64,000 nucleotides of DNA from Pseudomonas fulva. Its GTDB lineage: Bacteria > Pseudomonadota > Gammaproteobacteria > Pseudomonadales > Pseudomonadaceae. Below the pieces are notes generated by a model. It had not been told where the DNA came from. It saw nothing but the letters and a program-made list of their open reading frames with translations, and did not search any database. The DNA is taken from positions 3,410,001 to 3,474,000 of the forward strand of contig NZ_CP082928.1 of the NCBI RefSeq assembly GCF_023517795.1. The letters run 5' to 3'. This document shows positions 32,649 to 41,565 of this stretch, in pieces (position 1 is the stretch's first letter; each line of letters opens with the position of its first letter). The translations under genes and the position numbers were made by a program.

Positions 32649-33995
32649 ATGAAACGTTGCTGGCTTTCCCTGGCACTGCTGCCGCTCGCACTCACCTCAA
32701 CCCTGGCCCGCGCTGCCGTGGAGAAGATCGAACTGTACGACTCCACCCTGCAGGACTTCGTAGAGTGGGCCGCAGTGATGCTCAATAAATCGGTGGTGGT
32801 TGGCTCCGATATCCGCTCCGCGCCAATCTCCATCTTCGCCACCTTCGATGGCCCCCAGGAACTTGAACAGCTACTGGAAAACGCCGTCCTGTCCTCGGGC
32901 TTTCACTACTCCAAAAGCCCCAACGCGATCCGCATCAGTGCGCAGCCGATTCAGGAATCGCCCGTCCTGGTCACTGAGGTGATTCAGCTCCAGCACCTGC
33001 AGTCCGACTTCGCCGAACAGTCCGTCCGCGATGTGTTGGCTTCTCGCGCCGACCGCACCAACGAAGCCAGCACAACCGGCCAGGTACTCGTCACACCATC
33101 GCCTACCTCCAACGCCCTGATCGTCACCGCCACGCGCCCCCAGCTGGACGCCATCAAACAGGTGGTTACGGAAATCGACCGACCGCGGCGGCAAGTGCAG
33201 ATCACCGCGGTTGTGGCTGAGCTGTCCGACAACGACTTCGAAGCCCTGGGCCTCAATGCCGCTGCAGGCTCCAACCGTCTCGACCTGTCAGGCCGCACCA
33301 TCCGGTCTTCGGATCGCTCCGACCTAGGCTTCAGCCTCACATTCTCCGGGCCAACCATCTCGGCCTTCCTGCAGGCGGTGCGCTCCAGCTCCACCAGCAA
33401 CCTGTTATCCACGCCCCAGCTGCTGACCCTCAACCGTGAGCCCGCTTCCATCGTCGTCGGCCAGAACGTCCCTTTCATCACCGGCCAGACCACCAGCGGC
33501 TCCACGCCGGCATCAGATCCGTTTCAAACCATCGTGCGCCAGGATGTTGGGGTAACCCTGCAGGTCACCCCCTTCATCACGCCGGCCGACGCGATAGAGC
33601 TGCAGGTCAGCCAGTCCGCTTCCAGTGTCTCGGACGACAACACCGCCGCCGACATCATCACCAACACGCGCCGCATCATCACGCGGGTACAGCTCAAGGA
33701 TGGCCAAGGGGTGCTCCTGGGTGGGCTGCGATCGACGCAGACCGATCGATCAACCAGCGCCGTGCCCATCCTGGGCGATATCCCGTACCTGGGGCGCGCC
33801 TTCCGCTACGAATCCAACCGCGTACGCACCACCAACCTCGTGGTCCTCATAACCGCCCGTATACAGGCCCTGAACCACACCGAGCTGATGCCGGCTGATG
33901 CGGGGCCGTGGATGGATCTTTCGTTCGGCGCGCCGCCCGGCGGTGGTTTGGGCGCAGCCCGTGACACCGCCGGGCGCGCGTCGGGCGCCCGGTGA
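32649..33995 (+). CDS. Phage-encoded secretin (gpIV-like)
   Basis: The 448-residue product has a signal peptide ending in ARA, an N0/N1-like region (YDSTLQDFVEWAAVMLNKSVVVG), then PTSNALIVTATRPQLDAIKQVVTEID (N3-like) and the secretin core VLLGGLRSTQTDRSTSAVPILGDIPYLGRAFR, which is diagnostic of type II/III secretins. It would give the phage its own outer-membrane exit channel. Pf1/Pf4 lack such a gene, so this is a distinguishing feature. It starts 6 bases after the Zot stop. Confidence 0.93.
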   Translation: MKRCWLSLALLPLALTSTLARAAVEKIELYDSTLQDFVEWAAVMLNKSVVVGSDIRSAPISIFATFDGPQELEQLLENAVLSSGFHYSKSPNAIRISAQPIQESPVLVTEVIQLQHLQSDFAEQSVRDVLASRADRTNEASTTGQVLVTPSPTSNALIVTATRPQLDAIKQVVTEIDRPRRQVQITAVVAELSDNDFEALGLNAAAGSNRLDLSGRTIRSSDRSDLGFSLTFSGPTISAFLQAVRSSSTSNLLSTPQLLTLNREPASIVVGQNVPFITGQTTSGSTPASDPFQTIVRQDVGVTLQVTPFITPADAIELQVSQSASSVSDDNTAADIITNTRRIITRVQLKDGQGVLLGGLRSTQTDRSTSAVPILGDIPYLGRAFRYESNRVRTTNLVVLITARIQALNHTELMPADAGPWMDLSFGAPPGGGLGAARDTAGRASGAR

Positions 33996-34058
33996 CGTCC
34001 CTGTAACACGTCAGATAAACGTACGTAGATAACCAGACAAAACCAGAGTGATACACGA

Positions 34059-35342
34059 ATGAGCAGAGCAAAGGATTTCACCCGGCTTGATATCGAAACG
34101 GGTCTGGTCAGCGACACAAGCCGGCTTTTCGTTGATCCCGGCTGTTCGGGTTTCGTTGATCTGTCGGGTGTACGTCTGCTGCGCTGTGGCGTGGACACCG
34201 TGCGCCAGTTGTACCGAGGCTTGATCCGCCCTGAAATCATGTGCCTGTTCGAGAAGCCCGGCACCATGGTCGAGTTCGCTGGCCAGATCTGGCACTCGGG
34301 CCGTGTTAGCAAGGACTCTGGCTACCAGTACAAGCTCCAGAACGCTGACCTGGGCATCATCCTGTTGGTGAAGAACTTCAACGCTAAGATCGACGCCATC
34401 GGCGCCCACCTGAAAATCGAAGTCTCGCCCCATGCCATCGACGCGCTGTCGCCTGAGCGCCTGCAAGACCGCATGGACTATTACGCCTCGGCAGTGCTGA
34501 CCCATCGGGAAATCAACCAGTGCGCCGTCCACCTCGCCCTGGATCTGCAAGGCTGGAAACCGCCCGTGGATCTGGTCGCCCGCATGCACTGCCGCGCACG
34601 TACTCAACGCGACATTTCCGGCATCAATGAAATCAACTGGACCACCAAATCCAGCACCTACGGTCGTGGCGAAACCTTCATGTTCGGTTCGGCCAGCGGC
34701 GTGCAACTGGCGATCTACAACAAGACCGAGCAAGCCCGGGCAACCGACAAGCTCGACTACTGGGAAAGCGTCTGGAAGCGCCGCGACAGCTTCGACCCGC
34801 AAGATCCGGATAACTACGACCCAGACGCTGACGTGTGGCGCGTAGAGCTGCGCTATCACCATTCTGTCATCCAGCAATTCGCCAGTGGCTCTATCGACCT
34901 GAAGTCCGGCGCGCTGATCGATACCAGCTCCTTTGCCGCCTTCGCGGGGCATCTGGACGGCCTGTGGCGCTATGGCCTGCGTCAATTCAAGCTGCTCTGC
35001 CGCCCTGGTTATTTCGAGCCCATCTGGACGCTGATTCGTGATGACGTGCGCGTCGATCTGCCGGTGGACTCCCTGCTCGATGACACCGAATACAAACGTT
35101 ACTACAAGACCTCGCGTGGCTTCTCCGGCAAGAACGTGGAGCTGTTCCTGGGAAACTTCGTAAGCCTGCTGGCAAGGGAAAAGGTGGGCGCAAAAAAGGC
35201 GTTTAAGACCCTGCAGCAATGGGACTGCTGGCCGGTCATCCGCGATCACTACGCCGCCAAGGAAATGACCCAGGACGATCTCTATAAACACATCAAGGAT
35301 CTGCTGCAGGAACGCCATGTGCGGTGGGGAAGGGCGGTATGA
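34059..35342 (+). CDS. Phage replication initiation protein (gpII/Rep-like)
   Basis: The 427-residue product resembles the replication initiation factor family of filamentous phages and plasmids: WTTKSSTYGRGETFMFGSASGVQLAIYNKTEQARA, YDPDADVWRVELRYHHSVIQQF, and FAGHLDGLWRYGLRQFKLLC. In the family a nicking tyrosine starts rolling-circle replication; I cannot name it from sequence alone. As in Pf phages it comes after the assembly genes and before the integrase, with which it overlaps by four bases (ATGA). Confidence 0.85.
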   Translation: MSRAKDFTRLDIETGLVSDTSRLFVDPGCSGFVDLSGVRLLRCGVDTVRQLYRGLIRPEIMCLFEKPGTMVEFAGQIWHSGRVSKDSGYQYKLQNADLGIILLVKNFNAKIDAIGAHLKIEVSPHAIDALSPERLQDRMDYYASAVLTHREINQCAVHLALDLQGWKPPVDLVARMHCRARTQRDISGINEINWTTKSSTYGRGETFMFGSASGVQLAIYNKTEQARATDKLDYWESVWKRRDSFDPQDPDNYDPDADVWRVELRYHHSVIQQFASGSIDLKSGALIDTSSFAAFAGHLDGLWRYGLRQFKLLCRPGYFEPIWTLIRDDVRVDLPVDSLLDDTEYKRYYKTSRGFSGKNVELFLGNFVSLLAREKVGAKKAFKTLQQWDCWPVIRDHYAAKEMTQDDLYKHIKDLLQERHVRWGRAV

Positions 35343-36352
35343 CGGCACGCAAAGACGGCACCACCTGGACGGCTGATTTCTATGAGAATGGCCGGGCAGG
35401 GCGTCGCATCCGCAAAAAAGGCTTCAAGACCAAGACTGCAGCCCAGCGCTATGAGTCGGAATACTTCGCCTCGCTGCAGGACACCGGCAGGCCAATCGAT
35501 GATCGCCTTTCCGATCTGGTGACGCTGTGGCACTCACTGCACGGCAGCAGCCTGAAGGACGTGAAGGGTCGACTCTCCCGTACCCTGGCTGTCGTTGAAC
35601 GCCTCGGTAACCCGCTAGCCTCTCAATTCGATGCGCTTGCCTGGGCCCGTTATCGGCAGGCTCGTCTGAAAGACGTTTCGCCCCACACGGTCAACCATGA
35701 GCAGCGCTACCTATCGGCCGTTTTCTCTGAGTTGATTCGCCTCGGTGCATGGCATGGCGTCAACCCGCTGGCCAAGATCCGTCAGATCAAGACCGACCAG
35801 ACTGAGCTGACGTTTCTGACTCTGGATCAAGTCGGCCTGCTGCTCGATGAGTGCCGCAAGTCGACCAACAACCATACCTACCCGGTCGCTCTGATTTGCT
35901 TGGCCACTGGTGCCCGCTGGGATGAAGCCGAAAGCCTAAGTCGCGCTAGTCTGTTCGGCGGCAAAGCGCACTTCCACCGTACAAAGAACCGGAAGTCCCG
36001 GTCGGTGCCGATCCCGAAGGAAGTGGAGGAGGCTGCGTTATCGGTTGCTATGCCAGGATCTGGCCGGCTATTCATGCCCTGCAGGGCTGCTTTCCGTAGC
36101 GCGTATCAACGTTGCGGTTTCCATACGCCGGGACAGCTAACCCATATCCTGCGGCACACGTTCGCCAGTCATTACATGATGGGGGGAGGGGATATTCTCA
36201 GCCTGCAGCGCATCCTTGGGCATTCGTCTATCGCGATGACAATGCGTTACGCGCACCTGTCGCCTGACCATCTCGCTTCAGCTCTTAAGCTCTCACCGCT
36301 AACACAGAGCGGGCACCTACCTAAAGCCATGCTTCCTGTAGGGGGTATCTAA
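35339..36352 (+). CDS. Prophage tyrosine integrase
   Basis: From the ATG at 35339 the protein has 337 residues. The C-terminal catalytic domain shows CLATGARWDEAESL (Arg), HILRHTFASHYMMGGGDI (His-x-x-Arg), QRILGHSSIAMTMRYAHLSPDHL (His and Tyr nucleophile). The N-terminal core-binding domain precedes it. The intact set of catalytic residues implies a functional enzyme that recombines att copies B and C within the tRNA-Met anticodon region. Its homolog in the left element is a relic. Confidence 0.95.
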   Translation: MTARKDGTTWTADFYENGRAGRRIRKKGFKTKTAAQRYESEYFASLQDTGRPIDDRLSDLVTLWHSLHGSSLKDVKGRLSRTLAVVERLGNPLASQFDALAWARYRQARLKDVSPHTVNHEQRYLSAVFSELIRLGAWHGVNPLAKIRQIKTDQTELTFLTLDQVGLLLDECRKSTNNHTYPVALICLATGARWDEAESLSRASLFGGKAHFHRTKNRKSRSVPIPKEVEEAALSVAMPGSGRLFMPCRAAFRSAYQRCGFHTPGQLTHILRHTFASHYMMGGGDILSLQRILGHSSIAMTMRYAHLSPDHLASALKLSPLTQSGHLPKAMLPVGGI

Positions 36353-36415
36353 TTGTCGAGCTCAACAACTAATTGCCATACTGCCCGTCCGAATGGCTCG
36401 GCATTAAGGCGTTTC

Positions 36416-36856
36416 ATGGAAAGCAGAATCCCACTTCCCACCGATAACATTTTTAAGTTCTATGCGCTTTTCGCGATGTTCGTTTTCGTCTCGTCGTTCG
36501 TCACGATGCTTTATCAGACTGAAAAGACAAACGACCTGATCTTCAACACTTATGTTGAGCAGGCTGCTCTCGGTGAAAAGGAAAATCCTAGTGCCTCGGA
36601 TGAGGCTAGAAAGCTGATGCTTGAGAAGAAATTGGACCTAGCTATCTCGGACAAAATTTTCTTCAGGTGGCTGCTGGCCGGTGTTGCCGCTTTCGCGTTC
36701 TGGTCTGCTGTCTATGGTTTCACACGCTGGCATCGTCATGTGCAGCCGATGCTAGATGAGGCCCAAAGAATTCAGATCGAGATTGCCAAGCTGAATTTGA
36801 TCAAGCTTCAGCTTGAGGTGGACAAGCTGCAAGGGAAGGGAGTGGACACGCCGTAG
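36416..36856 (+). CDS. Two-helix membrane protein with C-terminal coiled coil, prophage right-end cargo
   Basis: From ATG 36416, with AAGG six bases before, the protein has 146 residues. The frame also allows a TTG start at 36353 directly after the integrase stop. It has two membrane helices (FKFYALFAMFVFVSSFVTML and FRWLLAGVAAFAFWSAVYGF) separated by a charged loop. The C-terminus is a heptad-like helix (EAQRIQIEIAKLNLIKLQLEVDKLQ). It occupies the place that FitAB occupies in the left element. Possible roles are superinfection exclusion or host defence; this is inference from position. Confidence 0.75.
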   Translation: MESRIPLPTDNIFKFYALFAMFVFVSSFVTMLYQTEKTNDLIFNTYVEQAALGEKENPSASDEARKLMLEKKLDLAISDKIFFRWLLAGVAAFAFWSAVYGFTRWHRHVQPMLDEAQRIQIEIAKLNLIKLQLEVDKLQGKGVDTP

Positions 36857-36871
36857 TCACTTTGTAGTCAC
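36853..36871. repeat. Pair of GTAGTCAC candidate integrase sites next to att copy C
   Basis: GTAGTCAC occurs at 36853-36860 and 36864-36871, 11 bases apart (one helical turn), immediately left of the att core. The same core is in the 12-mers at 19847 and 23986. Confidence 0.6.
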
Positions 36872-36879
36872 CGGCGCAA

Positions 36880-36965
36880 ACAAAAAAGGGCTTACCTTTC
36901 GGTAAACCCTTGTTTTGTTTGGTGGCTACGCAGGGACTTGAACCCCGGACCCCAGCATTATGAAT
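36880..36965. other. att copy C within the functional tRNA-Met
   Basis: 86 bases identical to copy B. It covers the tRNA terminator, CCA end and 3' half of tRNA-Met up to the anticodon stem. The integrated element restores the complete tRNA gene. Confidence 0.93.
36882..36912 (-). terminator. Terminator of tRNA-Met
   Basis: On the minus strand an AAGGGTTTACC/GGTAAGCCCTT stem with a GAAA loop is followed by TTTT, just after the tRNA 3' end. Identical copies are at the other two att sites. Confidence 0.85.
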
Positions 36966-36996
36966 GCTATGCTCTAACCAGCTGAGCTACGTAGCC
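36920..36996 (-). tRNA. tRNA-Met (CAT), CCA encoded
   Basis: The 77-base gene reads GGCTACGTAGCTCAG at the 5' end, pairs with CGTAGCC plus A and an encoded CCA at the 3' end. It has the anticodon loop TTCATAA with CAT, and GGTTCAAGTCC in the T arm. Its 3' half is the integration target of both elements. Confidence 0.96.
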
Positions 36997-37122
36997 GAGT
37001 GGCGCGCATTTTCCGTATCTGCCTGGGGTGTGTCAAGCCCTGATGCAGAATAAATTTACGGACTTTCAACCGCTTAGCTGTTTTTCGCTCCAGCGGCCCT
37101 GGCGCAGGGCGAAAACGGCTGC

Positions 37123-37689
37123 CTATCCGAGAACGGGATCGGTCGAAGGGTAGGGCGTCTGTTCGATGGCGCGCTGTTGCGCGTCGGTCGGTGCCTTGCG
37201 GCAGAGATCCGGTTCCTGCCCCAGTGGATAGCCGCCCACTACCCGGAAGTCATCGCTGCTGGCAAGGTTGCAGTGGCCGATGCCGGCAGGCAGCACCAGC
37301 ACGTCGCCGGCCTGCACGCTCAGCTCCTGGCCGCCTGGGCCGCCCAACATCAGTCGCGCGTGCCCCTGGATAACGCCCAGCACCTCGTGTGCGTTGCTGT
37401 GGTAGTGGTGGTAGGCATAGATGCCGTCTACCCACTGGGCGGGCCAGCCATGGGCCTTGAACAGCTGCTGCGTGCCGGCTGGGTCGGGCAGGCCTTTATC
37501 CGTGAGCGCCTGCCGATAGAGGCGCACGGGATGGTGGCTGTTGTTCGGCACCCAGTCGTTGCGTGTCAGCAGCAGATGTTCGGTATGTTCAGGGGTGTGA
37601 TCGCTGTGGGGTGATGCAGCGAAGTCGCCGGAGGCTTCGCCCAGGTTGGCGAGGTAGTGCAGCATCAGGCGGTGGGAAAACAAATCCAT
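37123..37689 (-). CDS. Cupin domain protein (YjlB-like)
   Basis: The 188-residue product has the double cupin motifs: HYHSNAHEVLGVIQGHARLMLGG (metal-binding His and Glu) and VQAGDVLVLPAGIGHCNLAS. The segment PNNSHHPVRLYRQAL matches the YjlB-type subgroup of unknown function. It is an isolated gene beside the tRNA, with host-like composition. An enzymatic role such as a dioxygenase or isomerase is possible but not shown. Confidence 0.9.
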   Translation of the reverse strand: MDLFSHRLMLHYLANLGEASGDFAASPHSDHTPEHTEHLLLTRNDWVPNNSHHPVRLYRQALTDKGLPDPAGTQQLFKAHGWPAQWVDGIYAYHHYHSNAHEVLGVIQGHARLMLGGPGGQELSVQAGDVLVLPAGIGHCNLASSDDFRVVGGYPLGQEPDLCRKAPTDAQQRAIEQTPYPSTDPVLG

Positions 37690-37778
37690 GGCATGCGCCC
37701 TCTCGAGACATTGGCTTCATCTCATATAGAGAGGGTTTGCGCCCAGGTGTTTGGATTATCGCCAGCCCACAAAAGCAA

Positions 37779-37808
37779 AGCCCCTCGAGAGCATGCTCTG
37801 GAGGGGCC
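37779..37808 (-). terminator. Terminator after ychF
   Basis: Minus strand: a GCCCCTCCAGAGC/GCTCTCGAGGGGC hairpin followed by TTTGCTTTT, 20 bases beyond the ychF stop. Confidence 0.85.
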
Positions 37809-37827
37809 TGGTGTCGCGCAGGGGGGC

Positions 37828-38928
37828 TTAGACGTTGAAGCGGAAGTGCATCACGTCACCGTCCTTGACGATGTATTCCTTGCCTTCCAGGCGCCATTTG
37901 CCGGCTTCCTTGGCACCGGCTTCGCCCTTGAACTGGATGAAGTCGTCGTAGGCGATGACTTCGGCGCGGATGAAGCCTTTCTCGAAGTCGGTGTGGATGG
38001 CGGCAGCCGATTGCGGCGCGGTGGCACCGACCTTGACGGTCCAGGCGCGTACTTCCTTCACGCCGGCGGTGAAGTAGGTCTGCAGGTTGAGCAGGTCGTA
38101 GCCGGCGCGGATCACGCGGTTCAGGCCCGGCTCGGTCATGCCCATGGTTTCCAGGAACATCTGCATCTCTTCCAGATCATCCAGTTCGGCGATCTCGGCT
38201 TCGATCTTGTTGCACACCGGCACGACGATGGCGCCTTCCTCGTCGGCAATGGCTTGCACCACGTCGAGCAGCGGGTTGTTCTCGAAGCCGTCTTCGGCGA
38301 CGTTGGCGATGTACATCACCGGCTTGGTGGTCAGCAGGTGGAAGGTCTTGGCCAGGCGCTTCTCGTCGTCACCGAGGTTCTTCAGCAGGCTGCGCGCCGG
38401 CTTGCCTTCGGTGAAGTGCGGGATGAGTTTTTCCAGCAGCGCTTTCTGCGCCACGGCTTCCTTGTCGCCGCCCTTGGCGGTGCGGGTAACGCGCTGCAGT
38501 TGCTTCTCGCAGCTGTCGAGGTCGGCCATGATCAGCTCGAGGTCGATGATCTCGATGTCACGCTTGGGGTCGACGCTGTTGGCGACGTGGATGACGTTCT
38601 CGTCTTCGAAGCAGCGCACCACGTGGGCGATGGCGTCGGTCTCGCGGATGTTGGCGAGGAACTTGTTGCCCAGGCCTTCACCTTTCGAGGCGCCGGCGAC
38701 CAGGCCTGCGATGTCGACGAATTCCATGGTGGTGGGAATCACCCGCTCGGGTTTGACGATCTCGGCCAGGGCGTCGAGGCGTGGGTCGGGCATCGGCACG
38801 ATGCCGCTGTTCGGCTCGATGGTGCAGAACGGGAAGTTCTCAGCGGCGATGCCGGACTTGGTGAGGGCATTGAACAGGGTGGACTTGCCGACGTTGGGCA
38901 GGCCGACGATGCCGCAATTGAATCCCAT
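37828..38928 (-). CDS. ychF: Redox-regulated ATPase/GTPase YchF
   Basis: The ATG at 38928 gives 366 residues. It starts with the P-loop [21 protein letters not shown], then the OBG-type [20 protein letters not shown], the G3 DIAGLV, and a C-terminal TGS domain ending [16 protein letters not shown] and [11 protein letters not shown]. YchF (OLA1) is a ribosome-associated ATPase. It is co-directional with and 34 bases downstream of pth, as usual. Confidence 0.97.
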   Translation of the reverse strand: MGFNCGIVGLPNVGKSTLFNALTKSGIAAENFPFCTIEPNSGIVPMPDPRLDALAEIVKPERVIPTTMEFVDIAGLVAGASKGEGLGNKFLANIRETDAIAHVVRCFEDENVIHVANSVDPKRDIEIIDLELIMADLDSCEKQLQRVTRTAKGGDKEAVAQKALLEKLIPHFTEGKPARSLLKNLGDDEKRLAKTFHLLTTKPVMYIANVAEDGFENNPLLDVVQAIADEEGAIVVPVCNKIEAEIAELDDLEEMQMFLETMGMTEPGLNRVIRAGYDLLNLQTYFTAGVKEVRAWTVKVGATAPQSAAAIHTDFEKGFIRAEVIAYDDFIQFKGEAGAKEAGKWRLEGKEYIVKDGDVMHFRFNV

Positions 38929-38962
38929 GGTGTATCCCTCGCGCCAATGGCGGTAGCTGAAA

Positions 38963-39553
38963 TTAGAGTGTGGCTTTCTGGCTGTGCAGCTTGCGCATCG
39001 CCACCGTCCAGTCACCGGCAAGGATTTCCGGGAGGACGTCGAGCGCGAAGCCGATGCTGGTATCCAGCAATTCCTGTTCGCCCCGCGGTGCACGGCCGAG
39101 CACGAAGTTGGAAACCAGGCTGGCGTGCCCGGGATGGCCGATGCCAAGCCGCAGGCGGTGGAAATTGTTCTGGTTGCCGAGCTGGGCGATGATGTCGCGC
39201 AGCCCGTTATGCCCGCCGTGCCCGCCACCCTGTTTGAGTTTGGCGACGCCGGGAGGCATGTCGAGTTCGTCGTGGGCCACCAGGATTTCTTCAGGTTTGA
39301 ACTTGAAGAAATTCGCCAACGCCGCCACGGACTGGCCGCTGCGGTTCATGAAGGTGGTGGGGATGAGCAGACGAACTTCGCGGCCCTGGTGATTGAACTT
39401 GCCCACCAGGCCGAAATACTTGCGATCAACGCTGAGGCTGACGCGTAGGCGCTCCGCCAGACGTTCAACGAAAAGGGCCCCTGCATTGTGCCGGGTCTGG
39501 TCGTATTCGGGGCCCGGGTTACCCAGGCCAACGATCAGTTGTACGGCAGTCAT
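38963..39553 (-). CDS. pth: Peptidyl-tRNA hydrolase
   Basis: The ATG at 39553, preceded by AGGGCTCC, gives 196 residues. Pth signatures are [26 protein letters not shown] with the catalytic His, [29 protein letters not shown] and [11 protein letters not shown]. The enzyme frees tRNA from prematurely released peptidyl-tRNA. It forms the rplY-pth-ychF operon. Confidence 0.97.
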   Translation of the reverse strand: MTAVQLIVGLGNPGPEYDQTRHNAGALFVERLAERLRVSLSVDRKYFGLVGKFNHQGREVRLLIPTTFMNRSGQSVAALANFFKFKPEEILVAHDELDMPPGVAKLKQGGGHGGHNGLRDIIAQLGNQNNFHRLRLGIGHPGHASLVSNFVLGRAPRGEQELLDTSIGFALDVLPEILAGDWTVAMRKLHSQKATL

Positions 39554-39606
39554 ACAGGAGCCCTTTCGTGAATCAGGCCCGCACCGGAGTGCGGAGCGCG
39601 CCAAGA

Positions 39607-40233
39607 TTACTCGGCAGCGCCTTCGCCTTCGGCAGCGCTTTCGTCTTCGTTGCGAACGCGCGGCAGGTGAACGCTGGCAACCGGCAGATCGCTACCGTGG
39701 GCCAGGGCAACCAGCTCGACGCCTTTCGGCAGTTTGATGTTGGACAGGTGAACGGTCTGGTCCAGATCAACGTTGGCGAAGTCGACTTCGATGAACTCCG
39801 GCAGGTCTTTCGGCAGGCAGGAGACTTCAACTTCGTTCAGCGAGTGCAGGACTTCGCCGCCTTTCTGCTTGACCCCAACGGAGGTAGCTTCGTTGATGAA
39901 GTGCAGAGGAACGATGGCGGTCAGCTTCTGGCCGGCAACCACGCGGATGAAGTCAGCGTGCAGAACGAAGCCTTTGGCCGGGTGGCGCTGCAGGGCCTTG
40001 ATCAGAACGTTTTCTTTCTTGCCGTCAACGGTCAGGTTCAGCACGTGGCTGAAGGCTGCTTCGTTTTCCAGCAGCTTGGCGAAATCCTTGGCAACCAAGC
40101 TGATGGACAGGGGAGCCTTGTCGCCACCGTAGATCACGGCAGGAACCAGGCTGGCGTTACGACGCAGGCGGCGGCTCGCACCTTTCCCCAGGTCGGAACG
40201 CGCTTCGGCATTCAGGGTAAATTCAGCAGTCAT
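39607..40233 (-). CDS. rplY: 50S ribosomal protein L25 (CTC family)
   Basis: The 208-residue product has the L25 N-terminal domain ([33 protein letters not shown]) and the TL5/CTC C-terminal domain (LSIPLHF-like [35 protein letters not shown], and [13 protein letters not shown]). It binds 5S rRNA. GGAGAAG precedes the start. It is downstream of prs, as in other Pseudomonas. Confidence 0.97.
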   Translation of the reverse strand: MTAEFTLNAEARSDLGKGASRRLRRNASLVPAVIYGGDKAPLSISLVAKDFAKLLENEAAFSHVLNLTVDGKKENVLIKALQRHPAKGFVLHADFIRVVAGQKLTAIVPLHFINEATSVGVKQKGGEVLHSLNEVEVSCLPKDLPEFIEVDFANVDLDQTVHLSNIKLPKGVELVALAHGSDLPVASVHLPRVRNEDESAAEGEGAAE

Positions 40234-40345
40234 TTCACTTCTCCAGAATAACCAAACCGCCCGTTACGCTTGCGACCAGCGGCGGGGCGGTTCGGTGAAA
40301 GGCCTGGCCAGGTGGCCAGGCGTGTTTCGTCAGGGGCGTTCCGGG

Positions 40346-41287
40346 TTAACGGAACATCGCACTGATCGATTCTTCATTGCTGATGCGGCGTACCGCTTCA
40401 GCGACAACCGGCGCGATGTCCAGTTGACGAATACGTGAACAGGATTGCGCGGCGGCGGACAGCGGGATGGTGTTGGTCACCACCAGCTCGTCGAGTACCG
40501 AGTTCTCGATGTTCTCGATGGCACGCCCCGACAGTACCGGGTGCGTGGCATAGGCGTACACCTTGGCCGCGCCGTGTTCCTTCAGCGCCTTGGCCGCGTG
40601 GCACAGGGTGCCGGCGGTGTCGACCATGTCGTCGACCAGGATGCAGGTACGGCCTTCCACGTCACCGATGATGTGCATCACTTCGGAGTGGTTGGCCTTT
40701 TCACGACGCTTGTCGATGATCGCCAGATCGACGCCCAGGCTCTTGGCCACGGCGCGCGCACGCACCACGCCGCCAATGTCCGGGGAAACGATCATCAGAT
40801 TGTCGAAGCGCTGATCTTCGATATCGTCGACCAGTACGGGCGAGCCGTAGATGTTGTCGACCGGAATATCGAAGAAGCCTTGAATCTGATCCGCGTGCAG
40901 GTCGACGGTGAGAACCCGGTCGATGCCTACCACGGTGAGCATGTCGGCCACGACCTTGGCGCTGATTGCCACGCGGGCGGAGCGCGGGCGGCGATCCTGG
41001 CGGGCATAGCCGAAGTAGGGGATGACTGCAGTGATTCGAGTCGCTGAGGAGCGGCGGAAGGCGTCGGCCATCACCACCAGTTCCATCAGGTTGTCATTGG
41101 TTGGCGCGCACGTCGGCTGAATCAGGAAAACGTCCTTGCCGCGGACGTTCTCGTTGATTTCGATCATGATTTCGCCGTCGGAGAATTTTCCGACCGAGGC
41201 ATCACCGAGGGGAATGTGCAGCTGACGAACGATACGTCGCGCCAGATCGGGGTTAGCGTTCCCCGTAAAGACCATCATCTTGGACAC
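40346..41287 (-). CDS. prs: Ribose-phosphate pyrophosphokinase
   Basis: The GTG start at 41287 gives the standard 313 residues beginning [15 protein letters not shown]. Conserved parts are [50 protein letters not shown] and the PRPP loop [14 protein letters not shown]. It makes PRPP for nucleotide, His and Trp synthesis. Two tRNA-Gln genes lie just upstream on the same strand. Confidence 0.97.
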   Translation of the reverse strand: MSKMMVFTGNANPDLARRIVRQLHIPLGDASVGKFSDGEIMIEINENVRGKDVFLIQPTCAPTNDNLMELVVMADAFRRSSATRITAVIPYFGYARQDRRPRSARVAISAKVVADMLTVVGIDRVLTVDLHADQIQGFFDIPVDNIYGSPVLVDDIEDQRFDNLMIVSPDIGGVVRARAVAKSLGVDLAIIDKRREKANHSEVMHIIGDVEGRTCILVDDMVDTAGTLCHAAKALKEHGAAKVYAYATHPVLSGRAIENIENSVLDELVVTNTIPLSAAAQSCSRIRQLDIAPVVAEAVRRISNEESISAMFR

Positions 41288-41331
41288 GCGCAGTACCTGC
41301 CGGCTGAGGGTAACCTGGATGAGTATAAAAA

Positions 41332-41406
41332 TGGCAGGGGCGGCTGGATTCGAACCAACGCATGCCAGGATCAAAACCTGGTGCCTTACCGCTTGGCGAC
41401 GCCCCT
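41332..41406 (-). tRNA. tRNA-Gln (TTG), copy 1
   Basis: The 75-base gene has AGGGGCG/CGCCCCT acceptor stem, anticodon loop with TTG (CAGGTTTTGATCCTG arm), GGTTCGAATCC T arm and encoded CCA. It is the downstream member of a tandem pair in front of prs. Confidence 0.95.
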
Positions 41407-41465
41407 GTATCGTGTGTGACGCAATGCTGCTCAATTCGGTAGTACGAGCCACCCTCGGGTGGTTA

Positions 41466-41540
41466 TGGCAGGGGCGGCTGGATTCGAACCAACGCATGCC
41501 AGGATCAAAACCTGGTGCCTTACCGCTTGGCGACGCCCCT
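41466..41540 (-). tRNA. tRNA-Gln (TTG), copy 2
   Basis: Identical in sequence to copy 1, 59 bases upstream on the same strand. The transcription unit probably runs ispE - tRNA-Gln - tRNA-Gln - prs, a common Pseudomonas order. Confidence 0.95.
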
Positions 41541-41565
41541 GTAACGTATAACCGATGCTACGCAT

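Larger units (their letters stand above)
23886..36965. mobile_element. Pf-like filamentous prophage (inovirus), about 13.1 kb
   Basis: Bounded by identical att copies B and C. It has a leftward cargo pair (RelA-like, DUF262) and repressor, then a rightward block in Pf-like order: early small genes, ssDNA-binding protein, small coat proteins, major coat, CoaA-like adsorption protein, DUF2523 minor coat, Zot-like ATPase, secretin, replication protein, integrase, and an extra membrane gene. All structural and integration genes look intact. Compared with Pf1/Pf4 it carries its own secretin and extra end cargo. Confidence 0.95.
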
